From positions 1-64,000 of the forward strand of contig PKDC01000044.1 in NCBI GenBank assembly GCA_002862435.1: a stretch of DNA of 64,000 nt, read 5' to 3'. Source of the DNA: Pseudomonadota bacterium (GTDB lineage Bacteria > Pseudomonadota > Gammaproteobacteria > UBA5335). This document shows positions 40,134-52,913 of the stretch, piece after piece (positions within the stretch are counted from its first letter, which is position 1; every line of letters starts with the position of its first letter). The position numbers and the translations under genes were made by a program. A model generated the notes under the pieces. The model saw only the letters and a program-made list of their open reading frames with translations, searched no databases and had not been told where the DNA came from.

Positions 40134-41852
40134 TCATGGCGAGGCTCCTGCCGTGGTCTGGCATCCCGAAAACACATCGAGCTTCGGGTCGTAAGCCGTA
40201 GTGCTGACCTGCATCAGACCGAGCACGGAATGGAACAGGTTGTCGTGACTGATCGGCTGGCTTGCCCGACTACGCACGCACGCGGTGTTGACGCCTTTAC
40301 CGCTGGCCATGCCCGGTGAAAGCCAGGCCACCATCGGCACCTTGATCTGGGTGTCCGGCGCAATGGAGTAGGGCAAGCCGTGCAGATAGACGTTGCCTTC
40401 GCCCAGCGACTCGCCGTGATCGGAGACATAGATCATCGCCGTGTCGTGCGTGGTGTCTTGCGAGAGCATCTGGATCGTCTTGGACAGGAAGTCATCCGTT
40501 TCCAGGATGGCGTTGTCGTAGGCGTTGACGATCTCTTGCCGCGTGCAGCTGCCCAGATCCGAGGAACGACAGTCAGGCCGAAACTGACGGAGTGCTTCCG
40601 GATAGCGTTTGAAGTACGCCGGCCCGTGATTGCCCAGTTGATGCAGAACCACCACCGTGTCGCCGGGGTTGTCATCGATCACATCGTGCAAACCTTGCAG
40701 CATCACCGCATCACGGCAGGCCTGGTCATCGCACAGCGAGCTCTCCGGCGGCTTGCGGTAGGACTCGAAGGACAAACCATCGCAGACGCCCTTGCAGCCG
40801 GTCTGGTTGTCCCGCCACAACGTCTTGACGCCGGCCCGCTCCAGCACGTGTAGCAGCGACTCGGAACCCACGATGTTCTCGCGGTCGTAGTTGCGCCGGC
40901 CAGCAAGGGAGAACATGCAGGGCACGGAGACTTCCGTGTTGGACCCGCACGCAGTGACGTCGCTGAAGTTGATGACGTTCAACTTCGACAGCTGAGGCGT
41001 GGTCTGCCGTTCGTAGCCGTTTAAGCCCCAGTTCTGGGCGCGCACGGTCTCGCCAACCACGACCACCAACAGGTGGGACTTGGTCGAGGGCGCGTGCGCC
41101 TGCTGCCGGGCATCGGCCGCCACGACCTGGCGCGGCAGCTTTGGGCTCCCGGCCTCTTGGCTGAGCACGCGCGTGATGGACGCCAGGTAGTTGCCCGGCG
41201 CGATCAGGTAGCGCAGCGCTTTGTCATTGCGCATCAGCGATGACAGATCCTGGAACGTCGCCATCACCCCGACGCATGCAATCAGAAACATCGCGCCCAG
41301 GAACAACGTCCGCCGCAACAACGCTCGCTTGATCGACACCCGAGGAAAGTGCACCAGCCACAACGCGGCAGCAGGCAGCACGCCCATCAACAGGACGGTT
41401 CCCAGCATGTCCCACGTCAGTAACTCGCGCGCCTCCTGCGTATCGGTTCTGATCACGTTCCGGACCATGCTCGGATCCAGATAGACCGCATACGTGCTAG
41501 CGAAGTAGGCCGCCGAAGCGGTGGCCACCAGCAGGACCGCCAGAACAGGTCGGGCAATCCAACGGTTGAGCACCAAGCCGAACAGCAACGCATGCAAGCC
41601 GACCAGGGCGGCGGTCACCCCGATGTAGAAACGCAGTTCTCTCGCGCCGCTCAGGACGCCTGATTCTTTGACACTGGCCCAGAAGGCGCCGTTTGCGGTG
41701 AACGCAAAGAAGACGGCAACCATCAGGATGACCAGCTCCAGGCTCAGCGCCACCCGCCAACGCGGACGGTGTGCGCTTGTTGAACCTCGGAGCGATGTGT
41801 CTTGGAATCGGGCGAACACCTTGCGGAAACTCGCTCGATTCCGGTCAGGCAT
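40134..41852 (-). CDS. eptA: Phosphoethanolamine--lipid A transferase (EptA/MCR family)
   Basis: A 572-residue inner-membrane enzyme: five N-terminal helices to about residue 200, then a periplasmic sulfatase-fold domain. Key features are VVGETVRAQNWGLNGY (catalytic Thr), NHGPAYFKRYP and YVSDHGESLGEG (metal-binding Asp-His), plus several Cys for the usual disulfides. It adds phosphoethanolamine to lipid A phosphates, which normally lowers polymyxin binding. Its start overlaps the czcD stop by 8 nt, tying it translationally to the metal-efflux genes. Whether it confers colistin resistance cannot be told from sequence. Confidence 0.92.
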   Translation of the reverse strand: MPDRNRASFRKVFARFQDTSLRGSTSAHRPRWRVALSLELVILMVAVFFAFTANGAFWASVKESGVLSGARELRFYIGVTAALVGLHALLFGLVLNRWIARPVLAVLLVATASAAYFASTYAVYLDPSMVRNVIRTDTQEARELLTWDMLGTVLLMGVLPAAALWLVHFPRVSIKRALLRRTLFLGAMFLIACVGVMATFQDLSSLMRNDKALRYLIAPGNYLASITRVLSQEAGSPKLPRQVVAADARQQAHAPSTKSHLLVVVVGETVRAQNWGLNGYERQTTPQLSKLNVINFSDVTACGSNTEVSVPCMFSLAGRRNYDRENIVGSESLLHVLERAGVKTLWRDNQTGCKGVCDGLSFESYRKPPESSLCDDQACRDAVMLQGLHDVIDDNPGDTVVVLHQLGNHGPAYFKRYPEALRQFRPDCRSSDLGSCTRQEIVNAYDNAILETDDFLSKTIQMLSQDTTHDTAMIYVSDHGESLGEGNVYLHGLPYSIAPDTQIKVPMVAWLSPGMASGKGVNTACVRSRASQPISHDNLFHSVLGLMQVSTTAYDPKLDVFSGCQTTAGASP

Positions 41853-42741
41853 GGCCCACCTCGCTTCTGCACGAAGTGCGTTCCACCTGCAAAGTCACAT
41901 CATGGATATCGAACTGCTGCTCGATCACCCGGGAGAGTTCGACTTGGATCGTGTCCGGATCGGGCACTCCCGCCGCCAGAACGATGTGAGCCGTCAGCAC
42001 GACCTGCCCAGTCCCCAGCGACCACACGTGCAGATCATGGACCTCCTGCACGGCCGGCATCTCGATAAGCCGCTTACGGATGGCCGCTACGTCCATGCCT
42101 TCCGGCACACCCTGCATCAGGATATGGCCGGCCTGCTTGAGCAGGGTCCAGGTACGGGGTAGCACCCACAGGCCGATCAACACCGCAATGATCGGATCGA
42201 CCAGCGTCCAGCCCGTGACCTTGATGACAATCGCACCAATGATCACACCCACCGATCCGAGCATGTCGCTCCAGACCTCCAGGTAGGCACCCTTCACATT
42301 CAGGCTGGTGCCACTGCCGGCCCGTAGCAGACGCATAGAGATCAGGTTGACGATCAGACCCAGGGTGGCGATGACCAACATGCCCGTGGACGCAACTTCA
42401 GGCGGCTCACGAAAGCGCCCGACCGCCTCCCACAGGATGTAACCGGCAACCACGAACAACAGACCGCCGTTGATGATCGCGCCGATGGCTTCCATACGGG
42501 CATAGCCATAGGTGCGGCGAGCATCAGCCGGACGTCGACTCATACGCACCGCGATCAGCGACACGGTGAGGGCGATGACATCGGTCATCATGTGCGCCGC
42601 ATCGGATAGCAGCGCCAAGCTATTTGTTACCAGACCGCCGATGATCTCGGCGATGAGGAACGTGGAAGTCAGGCCGAGCGCCCACCATAGGGGCTTCTCG
42701 TACCGGATCTCGGACGTTCCATGATCATGCCCTGTGCTCAT
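41845..42741 (-). CDS. czcD: CzcD-type cation diffusion facilitator
   Basis: A 298-residue CDF transporter exporting Zn/Co/Cd from cytosol to periplasm. MSTGHDHGTSEIR start, ALLSDAAHMMTDV in TM2 (His and Asp metal ligands), VWSDMLGSVGVI in TM5, C-terminal domain with HDLHVWSLG. It lacks the long His loop of DmeF. ATG 42741 was chosen because the longer frame upstream has no family similarity. It follows czcA after 81 nt and overlaps eptA. Confidence 0.9.
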   Translation of the reverse strand: MSTGHDHGTSEIRYEKPLWWALGLTSTFLIAEIIGGLVTNSLALLSDAAHMMTDVIALTVSLIAVRMSRRPADARRTYGYARMEAIGAIINGGLLFVVAGYILWEAVGRFREPPEVASTGMLVIATLGLIVNLISMRLLRAGSGTSLNVKGAYLEVWSDMLGSVGVIIGAIVIKVTGWTLVDPIIAVLIGLWVLPRTWTLLKQAGHILMQGVPEGMDVAAIRKRLIEMPAVQEVHDLHVWSLGTGQVVLTAHIVLAAGVPDPDTIQVELSRVIEQQFDIHDVTLQVERTSCRSEVGHA

Positions 42742-42822
42742 GCGTGTTCTCCTAAGAACAGATGCAAAAGAGCGGCTAGGAACGGGGTATGGCGGCGGTG
42801 CGTACACCGCCGCCGTGCCCTG

Positions 42823-47060
<4,238 letters not shown>

Positions 47061-47070
47061 TTGGAAATCC

Positions 47071-48339
47071 TTATGGGGTGGTGGTGCCGCTGGCGACGAT
47101 CGGCTGCCCGGTCAGGCGCTGGATCTCGATCAGGGCAGCTTGTGCGTCGACGGCCACTTGCAGTTGGCGCACGCTGGCTTCCACGCGTTGCGCCTGCAGC
47201 TGCGACCACTCCAGATAGCTGATCGCACCGGCTTTCCACGCGTACTCGGCGGCCTTCTCAGCCTTCTCCAAGCGTGGAATCACGTCGGTACGCAGGCGGC
47301 CGACTTCCAACCGTGCCGTGGAGTAATTGCCGTAGGCGTTGGTGAGCGCGGAGTACAGATCGATGCGCAGGGACTCGCGTTCGATCGGCGTCATCGCCAG
47401 TTCGGCTTCAGCAGCACGGATGCCCGGTGCGGCGCGGCGTGCCGACCCCAGCGGAATGCTGATGCCGGCCATGAACCCCACATCGCTCGTAGCACGGTTG
47501 TAGCGTCCACCGGCCTGCCACTGCAGATCAGGCGTAGCTTGCGTACGAGCCAGACGTAGTTGGGCTTCACGTACACGCTCCACGCCCGCCAACTCAGCAA
47601 GCTCGGGTGTGTTCTGCAGATACTCACTCAGTGCATCGAAGCTCTGCAGTTCCGGCAGCACCAAGGGATTGCCCGCCGCCACGGTGAAGCTGGGCGTACG
47701 CTCATTCCACAGGGCCGCCAGGTTCTGGCGCGTGGCCGCTTCATCGGCAATGGCACGATCCCGATCCAGCTCGGCCGTGGCCAAGGCCGCCTGTGCGGTG
47801 AGCACGACGGACTCAGGTGACGCACCTGCGGTCAGGCGGGTACGTGCTGCATCGACAGCGCGCCTACGTTGAACAATGTCCAACTCGGCGATGCTCTTGC
47901 GCTTGGTCGCCGCGGTGACCGCCAGATAACGCTGCGCCGTCTCGGCCAGCAGGTCCAGCCTTGCCATCTCACGCTGCGGCGCCAACGTATCAATGTTGGC
48001 CAGCGCCAGGGCTTGCCGGGCGTTGAGCTTGCCGCCGCGCTCGATCACCCCAGCCAGGGTGACCGTGAGCTCGGCCTCGCTGAAACCGCGATAGTTGCCG
48101 GTGCCGAGCGTGTTTTCGATGGTTGCGCCGAGGGTCATCGGGGGCTTGAGGGCCGCCGATGCCAGATTGGCATCCAGGACCTGACGACGTCCGTCGAAGA
48201 TGCGCAGGTCAGGGTGTGTCGTGGCAACGCGCGCAATGGCGTCGTCCAACGAAAGGGTAGAAGAGGGCGCCGTCCCCGTCTGCGCGTACGCAACGGGCAC
48301 GACCAAAAAGGCAGCGCACGCTGCCAGTCGCAACCACAT
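47071..48339 (-). CDS. czcC: CzcC-type outer-membrane factor (second copy)
   Basis: A 422-residue TolC-like outer-membrane channel with signal peptide (AFLVVPVAYAQ). OEP repeats are evident from the paired coiled-coil regions (AERYLAVTAATKRKSIAELDIVQRR-like, and REAQLRLARTQATPDLQW). Downstream of the czcI-like gene by 54 nt and upstream of czcB by 10 nt. Confidence 0.88.
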   Translation of the reverse strand: MWLRLAACAAFLVVPVAYAQTGTAPSSTLSLDDAIARVATTHPDLRIFDGRRQVLDANLASAALKPPMTLGATIENTLGTGNYRGFSEAELTVTLAGVIERGGKLNARQALALANIDTLAPQREMARLDLLAETAQRYLAVTAATKRKSIAELDIVQRRRAVDAARTRLTAGASPESVVLTAQAALATAELDRDRAIADEAATRQNLAALWNERTPSFTVAAGNPLVLPELQSFDALSEYLQNTPELAELAGVERVREAQLRLARTQATPDLQWQAGGRYNRATSDVGFMAGISIPLGSARRAAPGIRAAEAELAMTPIERESLRIDLYSALTNAYGNYSTARLEVGRLRTDVIPRLEKAEKAAEYAWKAGAISYLEWSQLQAQRVEASVRQLQVAVDAQAALIEIQRLTGQPIVASGTTTP

Positions 48340-48393
48340 GAGGTATCTCCGATTAGGCGAAAGAACGATGCACCGGCAAGCCGGCGTGCAGCG

Positions 48394-48798
48394 TTAGGCC
48401 GTAATCGGGGGACGGGTTAGGGACAGCGGCTGCAGGGAATCCAGCGGCTGGATCTCGTGCACAGGCGCGATCGCCTGAGGAGCGAGCGGATCGACCACAA
48501 GGGCGGGCGAGGGAATAGCCACCGGGTGGCCGCACGCATGGGCGCCATGGACCAGCGCGTGCAGCAGATCGCCGGCCGAACCCTCGTCCTGATCGCCGGC
48601 ATCCTGATCAACCACCGCGCTGGTGGCGTCATCGCTGACATCGCAGTGCTCCGGATCGGCATGATCGGCCACGGCCTGGGCCGACTCGTGGATATCGCCC
48701 ACGGCCGCCAGCACCGGATTGGCCACCACCGCGAACAACAGCAGTGCCAGCGCCGGGAGGCGCAGGAGACGGCTGAGTTGGCGCAGGGCGCGTTTCAT
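48394..48798 (-). CDS. CzcI-like exported small protein (second copy)
   Basis: A 134-residue protein: MKRALRQLSRLLRLPALALLLF signal-type N-terminus, His/Asp/Cys-containing middle (HADPEHCDVSDD, HALVHGAHACGH) and the C-terminus LTRPPITA. The ATG at 48798 is preferred over an upstream in-frame ATG because it begins the signal peptide. First gene of the reverse-strand czc unit, divergent from a third homologue at 48951. Confidence 0.68.
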   Translation of the reverse strand: MKRALRQLSRLLRLPALALLLFAVVANPVLAAVGDIHESAQAVADHADPEHCDVSDDATSAVVDQDAGDQDEGSAGDLLHALVHGAHACGHPVAIPSPALVVDPLAPQAIAPVHEIQPLDSLQPLSLTRPPITA

Positions 48799-48950
48799 AG
48801 TGGGGGTATGGTAGTCAGCCCATTGCGCGTTAGACAATCACGTAATTCAGAAAACAGCGCTTCTTGTTAAGGCGTTACGGTGTAACAGCGCTTGGCGGAC
48901 GCGAGGGTGTTCGGTATCGTCGGGTCATTCGTGCAAGCCGGGGCCACCGA
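48799..48950. promoter_or_regulatory. Divergent promoter region of the second czc cluster and czcP
   Basis: 152 bp between divergent czcI-like genes must hold promoters both ways. A GTTAC-GGT-GTAAC dyad at 48874-48886 is the only candidate operator seen. No czcR-like gene is nearby, so the regulator may be encoded elsewhere. Confidence 0.4.
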
Positions 48951-49313
48951 GTGCGCATCCTGACCGCCAACGCCAAAACCTGGCTCGCCTTGGGCGTGTT
49001 GTGGCTGGTCGCGGTGGCAGTGCAGGCCCATCCGGTCTTGACCCAGCTCGGGCAGTTGCATGGCCTTGAGCACCAAACCACTCATCTCAGCGCCACTCAG
49101 CACGCGCACGACGCCAGCGGCGATGTGCCCGGTGAAGACGCCAAAGGCGCACACAGCCTGTTCCATCATTCGGACGTATGCGCACACGCGGTGATTCTGC
49201 CGGACTTCCCGGCACCTGGGCCGCTCATCCCCGGTCAGGCCTATACGCCCATCGCTGCGGTCCTGGCGCTGGCCCAGCGCTCTACGCACCCCTTACGCCC
49301 ACCCATCGCGTGA
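48951..49313 (+). CDS. CzcI-like exported small protein (third copy)
   Basis: A 120-residue protein with GTG start, signal segment (TWLALGVLWLVAVAVQAHP), His-rich middle (HGLEHQTTHLSATQHAHD, HSLFHHSDVCAHA) and C-terminus LRPPIA. It precedes the P1B-4 ATPase gene by 137 nt. It differs from the other two copies in sequence but keeps the C-terminal RPPIA. The longer open frame starts at 48864; GTG at 48951 directly precedes the signal peptide. Confidence 0.62.
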   Translation: MRILTANAKTWLALGVLWLVAVAVQAHPVLTQLGQLHGLEHQTTHLSATQHAHDASGDVPGEDAKGAHSLFHHSDVCAHAVILPDFPAPGPLIPGQAYTPIAAVLALAQRSTHPLRPPIA

Positions 49314-49450
49314 TCGCGCGGGCGCACGCCGCCTTGGCGTAGCCCCTACTTTGGGATCGCGTGCGCCGGTCGCAACGACCGTGCTGTCGCGTGGCACTCA
49401 CCTGCGCTGTGGACACTCAGGTTCATCTGCGCAGCACTGACGAGATCGAT

Positions 49451-51943
49451 ATGGATACCTCCCCTGGCAAGTTGCGCCTGGACATTCCCGTTGTGCTTCC
49501 CCACGTGCGGGATGCCGCCGATGCGTGCATCGAGCGCCTGCAGAGCGAACTGCTCGCGCGGCCCGGCGTTGACCGCGTCCACATTCGACCTGCCGAGGGG
49601 GAGGGGCCGGGCCAACTGTGCGTGCACTTCGATCCGCAGGTGATGTCGCTGGCTCGCATTCGCGAGCTGGCCCAGGCCGCGGGTGCACGCGTCACGGAAA
49701 GCTTCGGTCACGTGACCTGGACGGTCACCGGCATCGGGCATGAGCGACGCGCCCGCAACGTGGCCGAACAGATGAGCTCGGTGTTTGGCGTACTGGAAGC
49801 TCGCGCTAGCTCGGCCGGTACGGTGTACCTGGAGTTCGAGCGCGAAAAGATCGACGAGGGCGGACTGGAAGCCTCCTTGAAGCGCATGGGCGTTGCACGC
49901 GTGGCGACGGGCAAGCCGTCCCAGCATGAGGATCACGCCGGTCATACGCATGACGGCAAAGAGGGCGAGCACGGGGGGGAGAAGCACGACCACGACCACG
50001 CCGGCGGCTTGCTCGGCCCCAACGCCGAGCTGATCTTCGCCCTGACGTGCGGTGCATTGCTGCTGGCGGGCTTTCTGATCGAGAAGTTCGCCGCCTCATT
50101 GCCGGGGTGGTTGTCCACGGCCTGCTACATCGGTGCGTACGTCTTTGGCGGTGCCTACACGCTGCTCGAGGCCTACGACAACCTCAAGCTCAAGCGCTTT
50201 GAAATCGACACCTTGATGCTGGTCGCCGCCGCCGGCGCCGCCGCGCTAGGCTCCTGGGCCGAAGGTGCGTTGCTGCTGTTCCTTTTCAGCTTGGGTCATG
50301 CGTTGGAGCACTACGCGATGGGACGCGCCAAGCGCGCCATCGAGGCGCTAGCCGAACTCGCACCCGACACGGCGATCGTCATCCGCGGCGAGACCACCAC
50401 CGAGATTCCGGTCGGCGACCTGCAACTTGGTGATCGGGTACTGGTGCGTCCCAATGAGCGTCTGCCGGCCGATGGGTTCCTGCTGAAGGGCAACTCCAGC
50501 ATCAACCAGGCACCGGTGACCGGCGAGTCCATCCCGGTGGACAAGCGGCCGGTGGAGGATGCCGCGCTGGCACGAAGCCGGCCCGACAGCGTCGATGCGG
50601 CCAGTCGGGTCTTCGCAGGCACCATCAATGGGGCCGGCGCGATCGAAGTGGAAGTGACCAAGCGCGCCGAGGATTCCGCGCTGGCGCGGGTGGTGAAGAT
50701 GGTGAGCGAGGCCGAGACACGCAAGTCGGCCACCCAGCGCTTCACCGATCGCTTCGAGCGGATCTTCGTACCTGCGGTACTGGTGCTGGCGTTCCTACTG
50801 CTGTTTGCCTGGGTGGTGGTGGATGAGCCGTTCCGCGACAGCTTCTATCGCGCCATGGCCGTGCTGGTGGCCGCCAGTCCGTGCGCGTTGGCCATCGCCA
50901 CCCCGAGCGCGGTCCTGTCCGGTATCGCCCGCGCGGCGCGTGGGGGCGTGCTGATCAAGGGCGGCGCGCCGCTAGAGGATCTGGGTTCGTTGAAGGCGAT
51001 GGCCTTCGACAAGACCGGCACCCTGACCGAAGGGCGCCCGCGCATCATCGATGTGGTGCCGGTGGACGGCGCCTCGGAGACCGAGCTGCTGCAGGTAGCC
51101 GTTGCGGTGGAGTCGCTGAGTGATCATCCGCTGGCGGCCGCGATCGCGCGTGATGGTCGCAGCCGGTTGGATGCGGGCAAGTTGCCGACAGCCTCGGATC
51201 TGGAAAACCTGATCGGCCGCGGCGTCAAAGCCCGTCTGGGCGATCAGCCGGTATGGATCGGCAAGGCCGAGATGTTCGGCGCGGATGGAGTTCCCGCCCT
51301 GGGCGCCGCCGCGGCGGCGGCCATCGCCGCGTTACGCGAGCAGGGCAGGACGACCATGGTCGTGCGGTTGGGGGATCGGGAGCTCGGCGCGATCGGCTTG
51401 ATGGACACGCCGCGCGAGGCGGCCAAGCAGGCGCTGGTGCGCCTGAAGGCCATGGGCATCGAGCGCATGATCATGATCTCTGGCGATCACCAGAAGGTGG
51501 CCCAGGCCGTGGCCAAGGAGGTCGGTCTGGATGAGGCGTGGGGCGACCTGATGCCCGAAGACAAGGTCGAGGCGATCCGCAAGCTGCGCGATCAGGACAA
51601 GGTCGCCATGGTCGGCGACGGCGTCAACGATGCGCCCGCGATGGCCAACGCCACCGTCGGCATCGCCATGGGCGCGGCCGGCTCGGACGTTGCCCTGGAA
51701 ACGGCCGATGTGGCGTTGATGGCCGATGACCTGAAGCACCTGCCATTCGCCGTGGGCTTGAGTCGTCACACGCGCGGCATCATCCGGCAGAACGTCTTCG
51801 TCAGCCTCGGCATCGTCGCCTTCCTCGTGCCGGCCACGATCTTCGGTCTCGGTATCGGTCCGGCGGTGGCCGTGCACGAAGGCTCCACATTGTTGGTGGT
51901 CTTCAACGCGCTGCGTCTGCTGGCCTACAGGGACAGGTCATAA
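49451..51943 (+). CDS. P1B-4-type heavy-metal ATPase (CzcP-like)
   Basis: An 830-residue metal-exporting P-type ATPase. The transmembrane metal site is SPC (AASPCALAI) and the last helix has HEGSTLLVV, the SPC/HEGxT pair that defines the P1B-4 group (Co/Zn/Fe; CzcP of Cupriavidus). DKTGTLTEG is the phosphorylation site and GDGVNDAPA the hinge. The N-terminus has two ferredoxin-like domains lacking CxxC, then a His-rich linker (HEDHAGHTHDGKEGEHGGEK). ATG 49451 is preferred over an ATG at 49361, which has no coding-like extension. It complements Czc pumps by clearing cytosolic metal. Confidence 0.88.
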   Translation: MDTSPGKLRLDIPVVLPHVRDAADACIERLQSELLARPGVDRVHIRPAEGEGPGQLCVHFDPQVMSLARIRELAQAAGARVTESFGHVTWTVTGIGHERRARNVAEQMSSVFGVLEARASSAGTVYLEFEREKIDEGGLEASLKRMGVARVATGKPSQHEDHAGHTHDGKEGEHGGEKHDHDHAGGLLGPNAELIFALTCGALLLAGFLIEKFAASLPGWLSTACYIGAYVFGGAYTLLEAYDNLKLKRFEIDTLMLVAAAGAAALGSWAEGALLLFLFSLGHALEHYAMGRAKRAIEALAELAPDTAIVIRGETTTEIPVGDLQLGDRVLVRPNERLPADGFLLKGNSSINQAPVTGESIPVDKRPVEDAALARSRPDSVDAASRVFAGTINGAGAIEVEVTKRAEDSALARVVKMVSEAETRKSATQRFTDRFERIFVPAVLVLAFLLLFAWVVVDEPFRDSFYRAMAVLVAASPCALAIATPSAVLSGIARAARGGVLIKGGAPLEDLGSLKAMAFDKTGTLTEGRPRIIDVVPVDGASETELLQVAVAVESLSDHPLAAAIARDGRSRLDAGKLPTASDLENLIGRGVKARLGDQPVWIGKAEMFGADGVPALGAAAAAAIAALREQGRTTMVVRLGDRELGAIGLMDTPREAAKQALVRLKAMGIERMIMISGDHQKVAQAVAKEVGLDEAWGDLMPEDKVEAIRKLRDQDKVAMVGDGVNDAPAMANATVGIAMGAAGSDVALETADVALMADDLKHLPFAVGLSRHTRGIIRQNVFVSLGIVAFLVPATIFGLGIGPAVAVHEGSTLLVVFNALRLLAYRDRS

Positions 51944-52048
51944 CGCCACAGCCTCAAGCTGATGACATCACGGTCGCGGCGGCACCACGTCGTGATCCTT
52001 CTCTACGTCGTCACGGCCTGCCGAATACCTCGGCAGGCCGCGCCAAGA

Positions 52049-52675
52049 TCAGGGCTTCTTACGGGTGCGCTGGAGTTCGGTTGCCACGAGCGCGCTCAAT
52101 TGCTGAGGACCCAGTTCGGACAGCAGCTTGCCGTTGACGAAGAATGTCGGCGTGCCGCGAATGTCGGCCGCTTCCACGGCGGCCACTTCGCGTTTGATCA
52201 GGGTCTCGACGGCTCCGGTCGCCAGATAGCGCTGTGCGCGTGCGCGGTCCAGGCCCGCGGCGAGAGCGAACTCCCACACCTTCTTCGGATCCGACGCGCC
52301 ATGGCTGGCCCACACAGGCTGGTTTCGCATCAAGGTCTCCAGCACCGGCTCAAACTTCTTCTGTTCCCGGGCTGCTTCCAGCACACCAATCGCCTCCTTG
52401 GATACCTGCCCATGGAAGGGTACGTAGCGGATCACCAGGCGCACGTCCTTGGGATGGGCGGCCAGCAGTTGCTTCACGTGGGGATACATCGCGCGGCAGG
52501 ACTCGCAGGCCGGGTCGAAGAACTCCACGATCGTGACCGGCGCCGTTACCGGTCCCAGAGCCGGTGCGCCGGCAGGCGCCAAGGCGGCAGCGCGGGTAGG
52601 GGTTTGAGCCATCACCGGGCCTACCGCAACGAGCAGACTGAATCCAAGCGCGATCAGGACGGATTTGAACGACAT
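52049..52675 (-). CDS. DsbA-family periplasmic thiol-disulfide protein
   Basis: A 208-residue exported thioredoxin-fold protein. Signal peptide to about VMAQ; active site CESC within FFDPACESCRAMYPHV; helical insertion; cis-Pro loop RGTPTFFVNGK. The P-x-E-S-C site is common in DsbG/DsbA-like proteins of metal and disulfide stress. Start ATG 52675 begins the signal peptide. It stands alone on the reverse strand, converging with the ATPase gene. May repair disulfides damaged by metals. Confidence 0.85.
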   Translation of the reverse strand: MSFKSVLIALGFSLLVAVGPVMAQTPTRAAALAPAGAPALGPVTAPVTIVEFFDPACESCRAMYPHVKQLLAAHPKDVRLVIRYVPFHGQVSKEAIGVLEAAREQKKFEPVLETLMRNQPVWASHGASDPKKVWEFALAAGLDRARAQRYLATGAVETLIKREVAAVEAADIRGTPTFFVNGKLLSELGPQQLSALVATELQRTRKKP

Positions 52676-52820
52676 CAGCTGGCATCTCCAGGGCAAGGAA
52701 GTCGCATTGTCGCAGATGCATCAACGCCGCCGCGCAGGCCCTGAGTGCCGTTGCGATCCTCTTCCGGCAAAGCCGAATGCATGCAGCTAGCGGGAGCCCC
52801 GCCGGCTGATATTATCGAGT

Positions 52821-52911
52821 CAGGGGTGGGCGTCCCTGCCTGTGGTTCAGGGCGCGAGTCGCGTCCGCCATCGCGGTATCACTTGCTTCTCCAGCACGGC
52901 GCCCACCCCTG
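52821..52911 (+). ncRNA. Candidate retron msr-msd RNA
   Basis: A perfect 12-bp inverted repeat, CAGGGGTGGGCG (52821-52832) and CGCCCACCCCTG (52900-52911), brackets 67 nt that can fold into three hairpins: CCCTG/CAGGG (52834-52852), CGCG/CGCG (52853-52863), TCCGC/GCGGT-A (52864-52877). This is the a1/a2 arrangement of retron non-coding RNAs directly before the reverse transcriptase, whose ATG is two bases after a2. A -10-like TATTAT at 52810-52815 would start transcription at a1. At 91 nt it is shorter than the retron RNAs I know, so extent and msd are uncertain. Confidence 0.55.
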
Positions 52912-52913
52912 CT

